From NCBI GenBank assembly GCA_031363915.1, contig JANLVI010000031.1, positions 1-64,000 on the forward strand: a stretch of DNA of 64,000 nt, read 5' to 3'. Below are positions 18,400 through 27,323 of this stretch, one piece after another; within the stretch, counting starts at the first letter, position 1; each line of letters starts with the position of its first letter. Both the position numbers and the translations under genes were made by a program. The notes beneath the pieces are model-generated. The model was given only the letters and a program-made list of their open reading frames with translations. It made no database searches and had not been told where the DNA came from. This DNA comes from JANLVI01 sp031363915. Lineage in GTDB: Bacteria; Vulcanimicrobiota; Vulcanimicrobiia; Vulcanimicrobiales; Vulcanimicrobiaceae.

Positions 18400-19179
18400 T
18401 TAGATCTTGACTTTCGATCTGAGGGAGTCAAGCACTACTGGTTCCACAAAATAGCCTTTGCCAATGGTGGGGGCCCCGGGCGTGTTGAGGTTGATAAACG
18501 CTTGCACTTGCTTGCCGTTGGTTTGCGTGATGACCACGATGATCGGCGGCGTAAGCAGGGCGCCTTTGGGATCGGCGAAGATGCGCAGTTGCCCGCCGAC
18601 TTCGGCGTTCATATCGGGGATGTCGATGTAAACGAAGGGGCCGTCGATCCGCGCCACGCGTGAGAAGAGGCGGAGTGCGAGGGGGTGCGCTGAGAGTTGC
18701 GGCGCGACTTTACTCCACGTGACCGTCGTGTCGGGTTCGTTATCGCCTTCGTTCGTGATGCGGTAGAGTTCGCTCATGAGCGGGATTCGCTCGTCGGTCG
18801 ACTGGCTTCCCGTGACGCAGTTGCTCACCGTGACGTGCGCCTCACCGTAGTCGCGTAAGGCGTCCCCCGACTTTTTCGGCAGTCGAGCGAAGGTCGCATC
18901 GATGCGGTAGGCGGCGCCGGCCGCCTTGCACGCCTCGGTCGTCGTCGGCGCTGTGGCCACGACCGTCTTTTCCGCGCCGACGTAGTCGTCGATAAGATGC
19001 GCCCAGTAGTCGGGTGCGATCGCGCCCGTGGCGTCCGAAGCCACGCTCGTAAAAACGAGTGCCGTGATCGGCGCCCGGCGGGCCGCTCCGGCGGGCGAGG
19101 CAAGGGCCAGCGCCAAGACCCCCGAAACTAGCCCGATCCGCGTCGGGTTCCCGAAGTTGGAGGTTATTGAAAACAACAT
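18400..19179 (-). CDS. Secreted protein of unknown function
   Basis: 259 aa from ATG at 19179, with AGGGAG 8-13 bases upstream; an alternative start at 19209 adds ten residues. A signal-like stretch (RIGLVSGVLALALASPAGAA) is followed by a domain with one conserved-looking Cys pair (EACKAAGAAYRIDATF ... VTVSNCVTGS), then a beta-rich C-terminal part (GPFVYIDIPDMNAEVGG, PPIIVVITQTNGKQVQAFI). No family recognised. Its start codon abuts that of trxA head to head (CATATG), so each gene's ribosome-binding site lies within the other's coding sequence. Confidence 0.65.
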   Translation of the reverse strand: MLFSITSNFGNPTRIGLVSGVLALALASPAGAARRAPITALVFTSVASDATGAIAPDYWAHLIDDYVGAEKTVVATAPTTTEACKAAGAAYRIDATFARLPKKSGDALRDYGEAHVTVSNCVTGSQSTDERIPLMSELYRITNEGDNEPDTTVTWSKVAPQLSAHPLALRLFSRVARIDGPFVYIDIPDMNAEVGGQLRIFADPKGALLTPPIIVVITQTNGKQVQAFINLNTPGAPTIGKGYFVEPVVLDSLRSKVKI

Positions 19180-19515
19180 ATGAGCGCTCTCCCTGATGTT
19201 TCTGAACATTCATTCAAAGCCGATGTCCTCGGCCACGACCAGCCGGTGCTGGTCGATTTCTGGGCTCCCTGGTGCGGACCGTGCAAAATGCTCGCGCCCG
19301 TCGTGGAGAAAGTTGCCGGCCAACTCGCCGGCAAGATGAAATTCGTCAAACTCAATACCGACGAAGCGCCCTCGCTTGCCGGCCAGTACCAAGTATCCGG
19401 CATTCCTTGCCTGATTCTCTTCAAAGACGGCCAAGCGGTCGACCGCATCGTCGGGTTCGTGAATGAATCGACGATCACGTCGATGCTCAACAAGCATCTG
19501 ACGGCAGCCGCGTAG
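19180..19515 (+). CDS. trxA: Thioredoxin
   Basis: 111 aa. Classical thioredoxin with VLVDFWAPWCGPCKMLAPVVE; the WCGPC active site is at residues 31-35 and the cis-Pro in GIPCLILFKDGQ. It reduces cytoplasmic disulfides. It is followed by selA after 7 bases, so redox and selenium genes may share a transcript. Its ATG is directly adjacent to the divergent gene's ATG. Confidence 0.95.
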   Translation: MSALPDVSEHSFKADVLGHDQPVLVDFWAPWCGPCKMLAPVVEKVAGQLAGKMKFVKLNTDEAPSLAGQYQVSGIPCLILFKDGQAVDRIVGFVNESTITSMLNKHLTAAA

Positions 19516-19525
19516 GGCGCGACTG
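19513..19525 (+). promoter_or_regulatory. Ribosome-binding site deciding a CTG start for selA
   Basis: TAGGG (ending trxA) is followed by CGCGA and then CTG at 19523. The AGGG motif with 5-base spacing is the only start signal compatible with a full-length SelA; no ATG, GTG or TTG occurs in frame until TTG at 19751. Confidence 0.55.
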
Positions 19526-20887
19526 CAGAACAACCTCCGCACCGTTCCAGCCGTCCATCGGCTGACGAGTGACCCCCGGATCGGCGCGTTTGCCGATCTC
19601 CTGGGATCCGGAATCACGAAGCGCGCGATCGATGCAACACTCGACCGCGCGCGTTCGCTTGTCCGGGCTGAGGGCGGCGACGCGCCGACCCTCGATGCGC
19701 TCGTCGCGGAGATCGTCGCCCGGCTCACGGACGAAGAATCGCACGGCCTCTTGCCGGTCCTCAATGGCACCGGGATTTTGCTGCATACCAATTTGGGCCG
19801 GGCGCCGCTCGCGCCCGCCGCGCTTGCCGCGATGCACGCCGTCGCCGGCGGCTACTCCAACCTCGAATTCGATCTAGACTCGGGCGCGCGCGGCTCGCGC
19901 TACGCGCGTACGAGCGCCCTCTTACGCGAGACGACGGGTGCCGAAGACAGCATCGTTGTGAACAACTGCGCGGCGGCGATCTTGTTGATTCTCGATACGT
20001 TTGCCAAAGATCGCGAAGTGATCGTTTCCCGCAACCAACTCATCGAGATCGGCGGTGGCTTCCGGCTGCCCGACGTGTTGCGCCGCAGCGGTGCGACGCT
20101 CGTTGAAGTTGGCGCGACGAACAAAGTCTACATCGCCGACTTTGCGCGCGCGCTTACGGCGCGTACGGCGCTCCTCATGCGCAGTCATACGTCGAACTAT
20201 CGCATCGAAGGCTTCACCGCCGACGTCGCGCCCGCGGAGCTTGCGGCGCTCGGCAAACGCGCAGGCGTGCCGACGGTGGAAGACCTTGGCAGCGGAACGC
20301 TGGTCGATCTGCGCACGTATGGATTGCCCTACGAACGCACGGTTCGCGAAGTCGTCGCCGATGGGATCGACCTCGTTGCGTTCTCGGGCGATAAATTGCT
20401 CGGCGGACCGCAGGCGGGGATCATCGTCGGCAAGACCGCGCTGATCAAACGCTTGCGCGGCAATCCGCTGCTACGCGCGCTGCGTGTCGATAAAGCCACG
20501 CTCGCCGCGCTCGGTGCGACGCTGCGGCTCGCGCTCGCGCCCGAGACGATGGTTGAAATACCGTTCTACCGCATGCTCTCGACCTCACTTGAAACGCTGC
20601 GTGCGCGCGGCGATGCACTCCGTGAGCGCCTTGCGGCAAGCGCGATCGTCGCGCACGTTGTCGAGAGTAACGGCTACACCGGCGGGGGCGCGTTGCCGCT
20701 TACCACGTTGCCATCGTTCGCACTCGCGCTTCCGATGCGCGACCCCAACGCCTACGCGAAACGCTTGCGTGCGTTTCGCCCGCCGCTGATCGGACGCGTC
20801 GACGGCGACCGAGTTCTCTTGGATTTGCGCACGTTGCCGCCCGAACGCGACGACGACGTGGCCACACTCATCGAACGCGTTCGCTAA
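19523..20887 (+). CDS. selA: L-seryl-tRNA(Sec) selenium transferase
   Basis: 454 aa if read from CTG at 19523. The reading from there (NNLRTVPAVHRLTSDPRIG...) is the expected SelA N-terminal domain, and the length equals the family norm; the first conventional codon, TTG at 19751, would delete 76 residues. PLP-dependent fold: LPVLNGTGILLHTNLGRAPL, VEVGATNKVYIADF, and the cofactor lysine in FSGDKLLGGPQAG (about residue 291). It converts Ser-tRNA-Sec to Sec-tRNA-Sec with selenophosphate. selB starts one base after its stop, and the matching tRNA-Sec gene is at 45743. Confidence 0.93.
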   Translation: MQNNLRTVPAVHRLTSDPRIGAFADLLGSGITKRAIDATLDRARSLVRAEGGDAPTLDALVAEIVARLTDEESHGLLPVLNGTGILLHTNLGRAPLAPAALAAMHAVAGGYSNLEFDLDSGARGSRYARTSALLRETTGAEDSIVVNNCAAAILLILDTFAKDREVIVSRNQLIEIGGGFRLPDVLRRSGATLVEVGATNKVYIADFARALTARTALLMRSHTSNYRIEGFTADVAPAELAALGKRAGVPTVEDLGSGTLVDLRTYGLPYERTVREVVADGIDLVAFSGDKLLGGPQAGIIVGKTALIKRLRGNPLLRALRVDKATLAALGATLRLALAPETMVEIPFYRMLSTSLETLRARGDALRERLAASAIVAHVVESNGYTGGGALPLTTLPSFALALPMRDPNAYAKRLRAFRPPLIGRVDGDRVLLDLRTLPPERDDDVATLIERVR

Positions 20888-20888
20888 G

Positions 20889-22748
20889 ATGCACATCATC
20901 GGTACGGCCGGTCACGTCGACCACGGCAAATCCTCGCTCGTCCGCGCCCTGACCGGGACGAATCCTGACCGTTGGATCGAGGAACAACTCCGCGGTATGA
21001 CGCTGGATCTTGGCTTCGCGCACCTGCGCTTCCCCGATGGGGTCGACGCGGGCATCGTCGACGTCCCCGGACACGAACGCTTTCTGCACAACATGCTCGC
21101 GGGGGCCGCGGGGATGGAACTTCTGCTGCTCGTCGTTGCGGCAAACGAAGGTCCGCGGCCGCAGACGCTCGAGCACCTCGCGATCCTCGATTACCTCAAC
21201 GTCAAGCGCGCGATTATCGTGCTCACGAAGAGCGATCTTGTCGACAAAGAAGAACTTGCGTTCGCAGAAGAATTAGTGCGCGAGCAGACGCGCGGCACGA
21301 TCGCCTCCGACGCCCGAGCGATCGGCGTCTCCGTCATCACCGGGGCCGGACTCGACGAACTGCGCGCGGCGATCCACGATGCGCTCGTCGAACTTCCGGA
21401 GCGCGCACCCGATGCGCCGGCGTTCTTGCCGATCGATCGCGTGTTCGCGCTTGCCGGACACGGGACGATCGTCACCGGCACGCTCATGCAAGGCAAGATC
21501 GCCGTCGGCGATGCGCTTACGCTGCAGCCCAGCGGCAAGACCGTGCGCGTGCGCAGCTTGCAAGTATTTGGTGAAAAACGCGATGCGATCGACGGCGGCG
21601 CGCGCGTCGCAGCGAATATCCCCGGCGTCGAAGTCGCTGACATCATCCGCGGCGACGTTCTCGCAGCGCCGGAATTTGCTGCGAACGATCGCTTTCGCGT
21701 ACGCTTCACGCCGCGCGCCGACGCGCTCGCGACGCTGCGTCGGCGCCAGCCCGTGCGCGCGTACATCGGCTCGGCAGAGCTGCTCGGAACGCTGGTGTTC
21801 GAAGCAGTTCCGACGACGACCGGCCCGCTCGACGCGCAGCTCTTCTTGCGACGTGCGACGATCGCGTTTCCCGGCGAGACGTACGTCGTGCGCCGCCTCT
21901 CGCCCAAAGATCTGCTGGGGGGCGGGACGCTCGAAATCGGCGATGCGCCGCTGCCGGCAGCCGAGGCACGAGATGATGCACCCGACGTCGCTGCCGTCGC
22001 ACGTGCACTGCGCGAAACGCAGCTCGTCGCGCGCCCGATCAAAGAGCTCGCTGCGGTTGCCAATCTGCGCGAGGATCGCGTGCAAGAAATTCTCACCGAT
22101 CTGATCGCCGAGCACCGCGCACGTAAGCTGAACAAACCCGTCGCCTACATCGACGGCACCGCGACTGACGCGCTGGTCGCGCGCGTGCTCGACGCGCTCG
22201 TCCTCAAACACGCTGCCGAACCGTGGAGCCTCGGGCTCACTTCGCTTGCGCTCGCACGCCAAGTGGGTGTGGACGAATCGCTCCTCGTGCGCATTCTCGC
22301 AAGCTACGTCGAGGACGCACAACTCGCATATCGCGCGGGGTATTACGCGACGCTTGCTTTTACGCCGCGCCTTTCCGACGAACAACGTTCGTTTTTCGAC
22401 CAATTCGTTATTCTCGATGCGACCCAGCCGTTTTTGCCGGGTTCGCTCGAAGCGCTCGTCACCGAAGTGAAGCGCGCGAAACTCCCCGGCGTCTCGCAAG
22501 CACTCGACACGCTCGTCGCGACGGGAGCCCTCGTCAAGATCGGCGATGCCGTGTACCGCGGAACACAAGTTGCCGACGTACGCGGTCAGCTCGAGGCGTT
22601 TCTCCGCAAAGAAAAGCAAATTACGATGGCCCAGTTCCGCGATATCGTCGGCACGTCGCGCAAATATGCCGTGCCGCTGCTCGAATGGTTCGATGCGACC
22701 GGCGTCACCGTACGTTCGGGCGACGTGCGCATGCTTCGCTCGCGCTAG
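20889..22748 (+). CDS. selB: Selenocysteine-specific elongation factor SelB
   Basis: 619 aa. GTPase domain with GTAGHVDHGKSSLVRALTG (G1), DVPGHERF (G3) and TKSD (G4), then EF-Tu-like domains 2 and 3, then the winged-helix repeats of the C-terminal SECIS-binding domain (e.g. LARQVGVDESLLVRILASYVEDAQL, FRDIVGTSRKYAVPLLEWFDATGVT). It brings Sec-tRNA-Sec to UGA codons next to a SECIS hairpin. Operon selA-selB. No clear selenoprotein gene is in the window, but a decayed ORF with an in-frame UGA is at 47507-48049. Confidence 0.96.
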   Translation: MHIIGTAGHVDHGKSSLVRALTGTNPDRWIEEQLRGMTLDLGFAHLRFPDGVDAGIVDVPGHERFLHNMLAGAAGMELLLLVVAANEGPRPQTLEHLAILDYLNVKRAIIVLTKSDLVDKEELAFAEELVREQTRGTIASDARAIGVSVITGAGLDELRAAIHDALVELPERAPDAPAFLPIDRVFALAGHGTIVTGTLMQGKIAVGDALTLQPSGKTVRVRSLQVFGEKRDAIDGGARVAANIPGVEVADIIRGDVLAAPEFAANDRFRVRFTPRADALATLRRRQPVRAYIGSAELLGTLVFEAVPTTTGPLDAQLFLRRATIAFPGETYVVRRLSPKDLLGGGTLEIGDAPLPAAEARDDAPDVAAVARALRETQLVARPIKELAAVANLREDRVQEILTDLIAEHRARKLNKPVAYIDGTATDALVARVLDALVLKHAAEPWSLGLTSLALARQVGVDESLLVRILASYVEDAQLAYRAGYYATLAFTPRLSDEQRSFFDQFVILDATQPFLPGSLEALVTEVKRAKLPGVSQALDTLVATGALVKIGDAVYRGTQVADVRGQLEAFLRKEKQITMAQFRDIVGTSRKYAVPLLEWFDATGVTVRSGDVRMLRSR

Positions 22749-22751
22749 TCG

Positions 22752-23615
22752 CTAGTGCTTCTCGGTGTGGAGCGAGGTCGCGTGTGCGTACGAACGTCGG
22801 CGCGCGCGCTTCGCATGGGCGATCGTCGCCCCGTCGACATCGCGTAAGAACGCGGACTCCGTCGACTCGAGGAGCGGCACGTTCGGACGATTGTCCAGCG
22901 TCGGAACGATCGAGCGTGAAATCTGCGCGAACGTCGATTTCCCGCCGAGGTCGACCGAGAGCAACGGTCCGCTCGCGGCCCAACGCGGCCCGAGCGCATG
23001 CTCCATCACGGCATCGATTTCCGCTGCGGTGACGACCCCGGACTCGACGAGCGAGAGCGCCTCGCGTAAGAGCGCGAACTGCAAGCGGTTGACGATGAAC
23101 CCGGTCACTGGCTCGCGCAGGCGAATTGGCTGCATTGCGATTCGCCGCAGCCACGCTTCTACGACTTCGTTTGCGATTGGATCGACCGGCGTCGGCACGA
23201 TCAATTCGGCGAGTGATACGATTGTCACGGGGTGCACGAAGTGCGCGACGATCAGCCGCTGCGGATGCTTCATTACCACGCCCAATTCCGCCGGTGGGAA
23301 CGACGAGGTTCCCGAGGCGATCGGGACGTGTTCGGAGATCGCGTCCTCGAGTTCGGCGAAGAGCGCGCGCTTGAGCGCGAGATCCTCGGGAATCGCCTCG
23401 CAGACGATCTCCGAATTGCGCAGCATCGAGATGTCGGTTACGATTCGAATCCGCTGCACGTACATCACGTCATCGTGCTCTTCGGCTGCTGCATTGAGCC
23501 CGAGCCGCGCGCGGCCCGCATGGCGCGCGACGAGCGTAACGGTGCAGCCATGCGCGGCACAGCGCAGGGCAAGACGCGTCCCCATAGTTCCGGCGCCGAC
23601 GATTGCAACGCGCAT
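22752..23615 (-). CDS. 3-hydroxyacyl-CoA dehydrogenase family protein
   Basis: 287 aa. Rossmann motif VAIVGAGTMGTRLALRCAAHG, then EIVCEAIPEDLALKRALFAELE and IASGTSSFPPAELG as in 3-hydroxybutyryl-CoA dehydrogenases, with the catalytic His in VAHFVHPV. The C-terminal domain carries PVTGFIVNRLQFALLREALSLVESGVV. It should oxidise a 3-hydroxyacyl-CoA or related 3-hydroxy acid with NAD+. It is coupled by ATGA to the truncated oxidoreductase upstream, suggesting a shared small-molecule pathway; the substrate is not evident. Confidence 0.82.
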   Translation of the reverse strand: MRVAIVGAGTMGTRLALRCAAHGCTVTLVARHAGRARLGLNAAAEEHDDVMYVQRIRIVTDISMLRNSEIVCEAIPEDLALKRALFAELEDAISEHVPIASGTSSFPPAELGVVMKHPQRLIVAHFVHPVTIVSLAELIVPTPVDPIANEVVEAWLRRIAMQPIRLREPVTGFIVNRLQFALLREALSLVESGVVTAAEIDAVMEHALGPRWAASGPLLSVDLGGKSTFAQISRSIVPTLDNRPNVPLLESTESAFLRDVDGATIAHAKRARRRSYAHATSLHTEKH

Positions 23616-24355
23616 CAGACGCCCACCGCGGCACCGAAGAACGCGTCTTGTTCGCGCCGGAGTTTCAACACGAATGACCCGTAGCTCGGGGCACCGGTTT
23701 CCTCACCGCGGCACGCAATGCTCGCAATCGAGTGGCCGTCCGGATTTATATTACTGACGACGTCGGCGATACCGTCCGCGTCGGCAAAATACGTCGCGAG
23801 CTCGTCGGCAGCGATAGGCGCGAACGAGAGTCCATCGGCCGGAGCACGCAGGCCGGCGGCGACGACGCGAAATCCGCAGGCGCGCGCCCAATCGACGAGT
23901 TCGCACAAGATCGCGGGTTGATCGCCGTAGGCCATGCTGTAGATCACGCCGCGACGTCGCGCGAGTTCGTGCAGGTACGGGCCGACGACGACGTCGGCCG
24001 AAACCGTCACTATGATGACGTCATGACCGGCGTCGATCGCAGCGAATGCATGACGTGCACCCGCCTCTTCGTGTCCGGTCGCCTCGATTACGATATCGAC
24101 CTCGCACTGAGCGGCGAGCGTACCGTACTCGACGAGCGCGGTCTTGCCGATGCGAATCGTATCGTTCGCCGATCCGAGCTCGGGGGCGAGTGCGAACTGT
24201 TCTGCCGCCCAGCCACCGCGCGTAGCAGCATCGCGAGCCCGCTCGAGGTCGAGATCGGCGAACACCGCAAGCCGGACGCCGAATTTCCCGGCACCGATCA
24301 GCGCGACGCGCACGGGTTCGGCGTCGCGTTTGGCAAGCAGCGCGGCTAGGTTCAC
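23615..24355 (-). CDS. Homoserine-dehydrogenase-like NAD(P)-binding oxidoreductase, apparently shortened
   Basis: 246 aa from GTG at 24355. Rossmann domain VRVALIGAGKFGVRLAVFADLDLERA, then VDIVIEATGHEEAGARHAFAAIDAGHDVIIVTVSADVVVGPYL and VIYSMAYGDQPAILCELVDWARACGFRVVAAG. This is the SAF-associated dehydrogenase-like family, usually about 430 residues. After VVAAG, where relatives continue with a GKGT...EYH segment and a helical stretch of about 65 residues, this protein jumps directly to APADGLSFAPIAADEL, and it lacks the C-terminal SAF domain. It may be a compact variant or a deletion product. Comparison is from memory of the family. Confidence 0.65.
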   Translation of the reverse strand: MNLAALLAKRDAEPVRVALIGAGKFGVRLAVFADLDLERARDAATRGGWAAEQFALAPELGSANDTIRIGKTALVEYGTLAAQCEVDIVIEATGHEEAGARHAFAAIDAGHDVIIVTVSADVVVGPYLHELARRRGVIYSMAYGDQPAILCELVDWARACGFRVVAAGLRAPADGLSFAPIAADELATYFADADGIADVVSNINPDGHSIASIACRGEETGAPSYGSFVLKLRREQDAFFGAAVGV

Positions 24356-24590
24356 GGGCGTCCTCTCCGGCACGGGGGATCGAGAGAATTGGCCACCCTC
24401 AGCCGGACGCCTATCGCCGCCCATACGTAAATGTGAAGCCCGATATCGTGCCCGTACTCCCGTCCGGCGCCGTCGCCAGCACGATGGACTCGCTACCGCC
24501 GGAGGGCGGTGTTTCGTGCAGCGAACCCGCGATCCGGCTCGTGTACTCTGTTCATCGGCGCGAAGCCGCACTTCTCAATAGCGGCAAGCC
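24356..24590. other. Intergenic region, divergent
   Basis: 235 bases between divergent genes, so both promoters should lie here. A 53-codon plus-strand frame (GTG 24433 to TGA 24594) ends on the TTG start of the next gene (TTGA) but resembles nothing known. No clear promoter or operator was picked out. Confidence 0.3.
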
Positions 24591-25949
24591 TTGACTCGCT
24601 CGGCCCGGCGAGGGCCGCTTCGCTTTGGCGCGAAGGCACGAGCGATGTTCGGCTGCAGCGAGCACTGGCTCAACAAACGCTTTTCTCACGCGAAGACCGA
24701 GTTTCTGCTCGGTCCAAAGATGCGCTGCGAACTCGCAGCAAACGTTGCGCTCGACGCCTCTTCGCTCGCGCTCGGCTACGAAAACTGGCGCGGCTCGCGC
24801 GCGTTTGACGCTTCGCGCGGCGCGGATCCCTGCGCGCTCGCCGATGCATCATCGCCTGCGGGTTCCGGAACCGGCAGCGCGGGCGGCGACAGTCTTCTTG
24901 GCGGTGCGTCCGGCGGGAGCGGGGCGCCGCCGCACGGCGACGATCCGTATCCGTGGAACGCGACGACCAAACGCGTTCCGCTCGGCCGCACGTGGACGAT
25001 TCCCTCGACCGCCCAGACGGTCGAACTCGGCCGGTTCGATCCCAAGCGCGCGCCGATCGTCACGATCGAATCCGGCGACGTCCTGCGCTACGTCGATACG
25101 TGGACGCACTTTTTAGGCGCGCTGCAGCCGGGCGTGCCGATTGCCGCGCTTGCCGAAATGCGCAAGAAGAATCCGGGGCGCGGCGTGCACAGCATCATCG
25201 GACCGATCGCCGTGCGCGGCGCGAAACCCGGCGATCTGCTCGAAGTGCGATTTCTCGATCTACGCACGATCGACTACGGCGCGAATTTCCACAACGCCGG
25301 TGAACTACACACCGGTTCGCTGCCCGATGAATTTCACGATGGCCACGTGCAGTATTTCGATCTGCACGGTGGCGATGGCTACGTCCAGTTCGCGCCCCAC
25401 ATCAAACTCGAGATGCGGCCGTTTCAGGGCACCTTCGGCGTCGCAGCGGCGGGCGATGCGGCGATCAGTTCGGTCGCGCCGCACCAGCATGCGGGGAATA
25501 TCGATGTCAAAGAGATGACGGCCGGAACCACGCTCTTCATCCCCGTCTTCCACGACGGCGCGCTGATCTTTACGGGTGACTCGCACGCGCTGCAAGGTGA
25601 CGGTGAGGTGAACATCACGGCGATCGAAACAGCGATGGAAGAAGTGCTCTGTCAGGTGATCCTCCACCCGCGCGCCGGTTATTCATGGCCGATGATCGAG
25701 ACGAAGACGCACTGGCTGATGCTCGGCATGGACCCGAATCTCAACGACGCTCTACGGATCGCGCTGCGCAACACGATCGACTTCCTGGCCGCAAAGGCCG
25801 CGCTCACGCGCGACGAGGCCTATTCGCTAGCAAGTATCGGCGTCGACTTCCGCGTCTCGCAGATGGTCGATGTGAATAACGGCATCCATGCGATGATCCC
25901 TAAGTCCATCTTCGCACCGGATTTTCTGGAGACGATGGCGATCGTTTAA
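24591..25949 (+). CDS. Acetamidase/formamidase family protein
   Basis: 452 aa from TTG at 24591; ATG at 24645 is an alternative. From about residue 125 the protein matches the FmdA/AmdA fold: ESGDVLRYVDTWTHFLGAL, GPIAVRGAKPGDLLEVRFLDL, FAPHIKLEMRPFQGTFGVA, PHQHAGNIDVKEMTAGTTLFIPVFHDGALIFTGDSHALQGDGEV. It should hydrolyse short amides to acid and ammonia, zinc-dependent in characterised members. The first ~115 residues are not part of the family: they contain a Gly/Ser/Ala-rich low-complexity run (about 88-115) and may be a real extension or mis-called start. It stands alone, without amide transport genes. Confidence 0.82.
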   Translation: MTRSARRGPLRFGAKARAMFGCSEHWLNKRFSHAKTEFLLGPKMRCELAANVALDASSLALGYENWRGSRAFDASRGADPCALADASSPAGSGTGSAGGDSLLGGASGGSGAPPHGDDPYPWNATTKRVPLGRTWTIPSTAQTVELGRFDPKRAPIVTIESGDVLRYVDTWTHFLGALQPGVPIAALAEMRKKNPGRGVHSIIGPIAVRGAKPGDLLEVRFLDLRTIDYGANFHNAGELHTGSLPDEFHDGHVQYFDLHGGDGYVQFAPHIKLEMRPFQGTFGVAAAGDAAISSVAPHQHAGNIDVKEMTAGTTLFIPVFHDGALIFTGDSHALQGDGEVNITAIETAMEEVLCQVILHPRAGYSWPMIETKTHWLMLGMDPNLNDALRIALRNTIDFLAAKAALTRDEAYSLASIGVDFRVSQMVDVNNGIHAMIPKSIFAPDFLETMAIV

Positions 25950-26184
25950 AGTATGCCTCCGTCGCCGACCAAAATTTTCGTCGGGACATCAGCCGCAATC
26001 GCTGGACCGGCGATACCGAGTGCGGCCGTGCCGGCAACTATGCCGGAAACACACGAAGAACGCTTCAAAAAAGAAGCCTCTGCGCACGTGGGAGCACCGG
26101 ACACGGTCCCAGACCTTGGACTCTACGCGATTATTTCGGCCCGGTTCAGGGGACCATTGTCGAAGCGCGTCGCCCGCCAGACGA
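25950..26184. other. Intergenic region
   Basis: 235 bases between convergent genes. An 83-codon plus-strand frame (25953-26204) has no recognisable content. No clear terminator seen. Confidence 0.3.
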
Positions 26185-27303
26185 CTAGTGTCGGAGTGCG
26201 ATGAGGCCGAGCACCGCTTCGAATGCGATGAGCGCGATGACGACGATTTCGAGCATCTCGCTGCGGGTGTGTTGGGCGCGATCTTGGAACACGCGGTACA
26301 TCTCCGAGACGCTGTGCAGCTTCGCATCGATTTGCCGCTGCCAGTCGGCAAGGCCCAGGCGACCTGCGACACCGCGATAGAGTCGCGCGTAATAGGCATC
26401 GCCGATGATTTTAAGCGCGTTTGCGGTGCGGTCCGTGAGTTCGTGGACGTCGACAAGCAGATAGCGTAGTTGTGCGGCCGATTGATTCGATCCGCGCCCG
26501 CGAAAAAGGCCGACGGGTTTGCCGGGTTCGAGCCGATAGATCGCATCGAGTTCGTCATCGAGTCGCGTGTCATAGGTGCGAAATTCAACGAGTTGCGAGT
26601 TGGCAAATTCGAGAATGTCCATAACGGCTTCTGCGCCTTCGCTGCGTTCGTAAAGGAACGCCGCATCCCACTGAACGGCGATGAAGTCATCTTCGAAGTA
26701 CGAAAAGCTCACGCGAAGCGCTTCGGTGACTTCGGCGGCGACGATCGGACGTTCTTCGAAAAGCAAGAGTCCGGCGACGGCATCGCGGCATGGTCCCGCG
26801 AGGTGTTCGGCGGAGACCGGTTCGGTGAACGCGTCGACCTCGAGCACGAAATAATCTTCGACGAGCGATGGGTGCGGTTCGTCGAGCGCGGGTTTGATCT
26901 CGGCGAGCACATCGTCGAGCGCCGCTCGCGCCTGCGCCTCGAGCGACGGGTCGCGACGCAAACGGCGCGTGAGTGCGCTGAACTCATTCCACGATCCGCT
27001 AAATGGGACGCTGATGCGAATTGCAACGACGCCGAAGTCGAAAATCTTCGCGCGTACGGTAGCAAACGGTTCTTCGAGATCGGGCAGGCGTACGATGAGC
27101 GGTGGCACCGGGTACTGGATGAACTCCGATGAGGCTTCACGACGCAATTGCAGCGGCGCGCGCGCGACGCCTTCGCCGCGTACCGAGCGCAGGCGCGCAA
27201 GATCGATGGTGTCCGCAACGTCGAACACGAAGAATGCGCGAAACGCACCTTTGGCGATGGCCGGGAGCGCGCGAACGGATTCCATCGCAGGCGACTTCGA
27301 CAT
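26185..27303 (-). CDS. RMD1/YagE family (DUF155) membrane protein
   Basis: 372 aa. The C-terminal half shows the DUF155 pattern: QLRYLLVDVHELTDRTANALKIIGDAYYARLYRGVAGRLGLADWQRQIDAKLHSVSEMYRVFQDRAQHTRSEMLEIVVIALIAFEAVLGLI, ending in one transmembrane helix. (Key residues: DRT...KIIGDAYYARLY and LEI before the helix.) The N-terminal part begins with FRAFFVFDVADTIDL. Eukaryotic relatives are mitochondrial RMND1/Rmd1; bacterial members are uncharacterised membrane-anchored proteins. Start may be 27303 or 27285. Only about 20-40 bases separate it from the divergent aldolase gene. Confidence 0.85.
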   Translation of the reverse strand: MSKSPAMESVRALPAIAKGAFRAFFVFDVADTIDLARLRSVRGEGVARAPLQLRREASSEFIQYPVPPLIVRLPDLEEPFATVRAKIFDFGVVAIRISVPFSGSWNEFSALTRRLRRDPSLEAQARAALDDVLAEIKPALDEPHPSLVEDYFVLEVDAFTEPVSAEHLAGPCRDAVAGLLLFEERPIVAAEVTEALRVSFSYFEDDFIAVQWDAAFLYERSEGAEAVMDILEFANSQLVEFRTYDTRLDDELDAIYRLEPGKPVGLFRGRGSNQSAAQLRYLLVDVHELTDRTANALKIIGDAYYARLYRGVAGRLGLADWQRQIDAKLHSVSEMYRVFQDRAQHTRSEMLEIVVIALIAFEAVLGLIALRH

Positions 27304-27323
27304 CGGCAGCCGAAGTGCTATGC

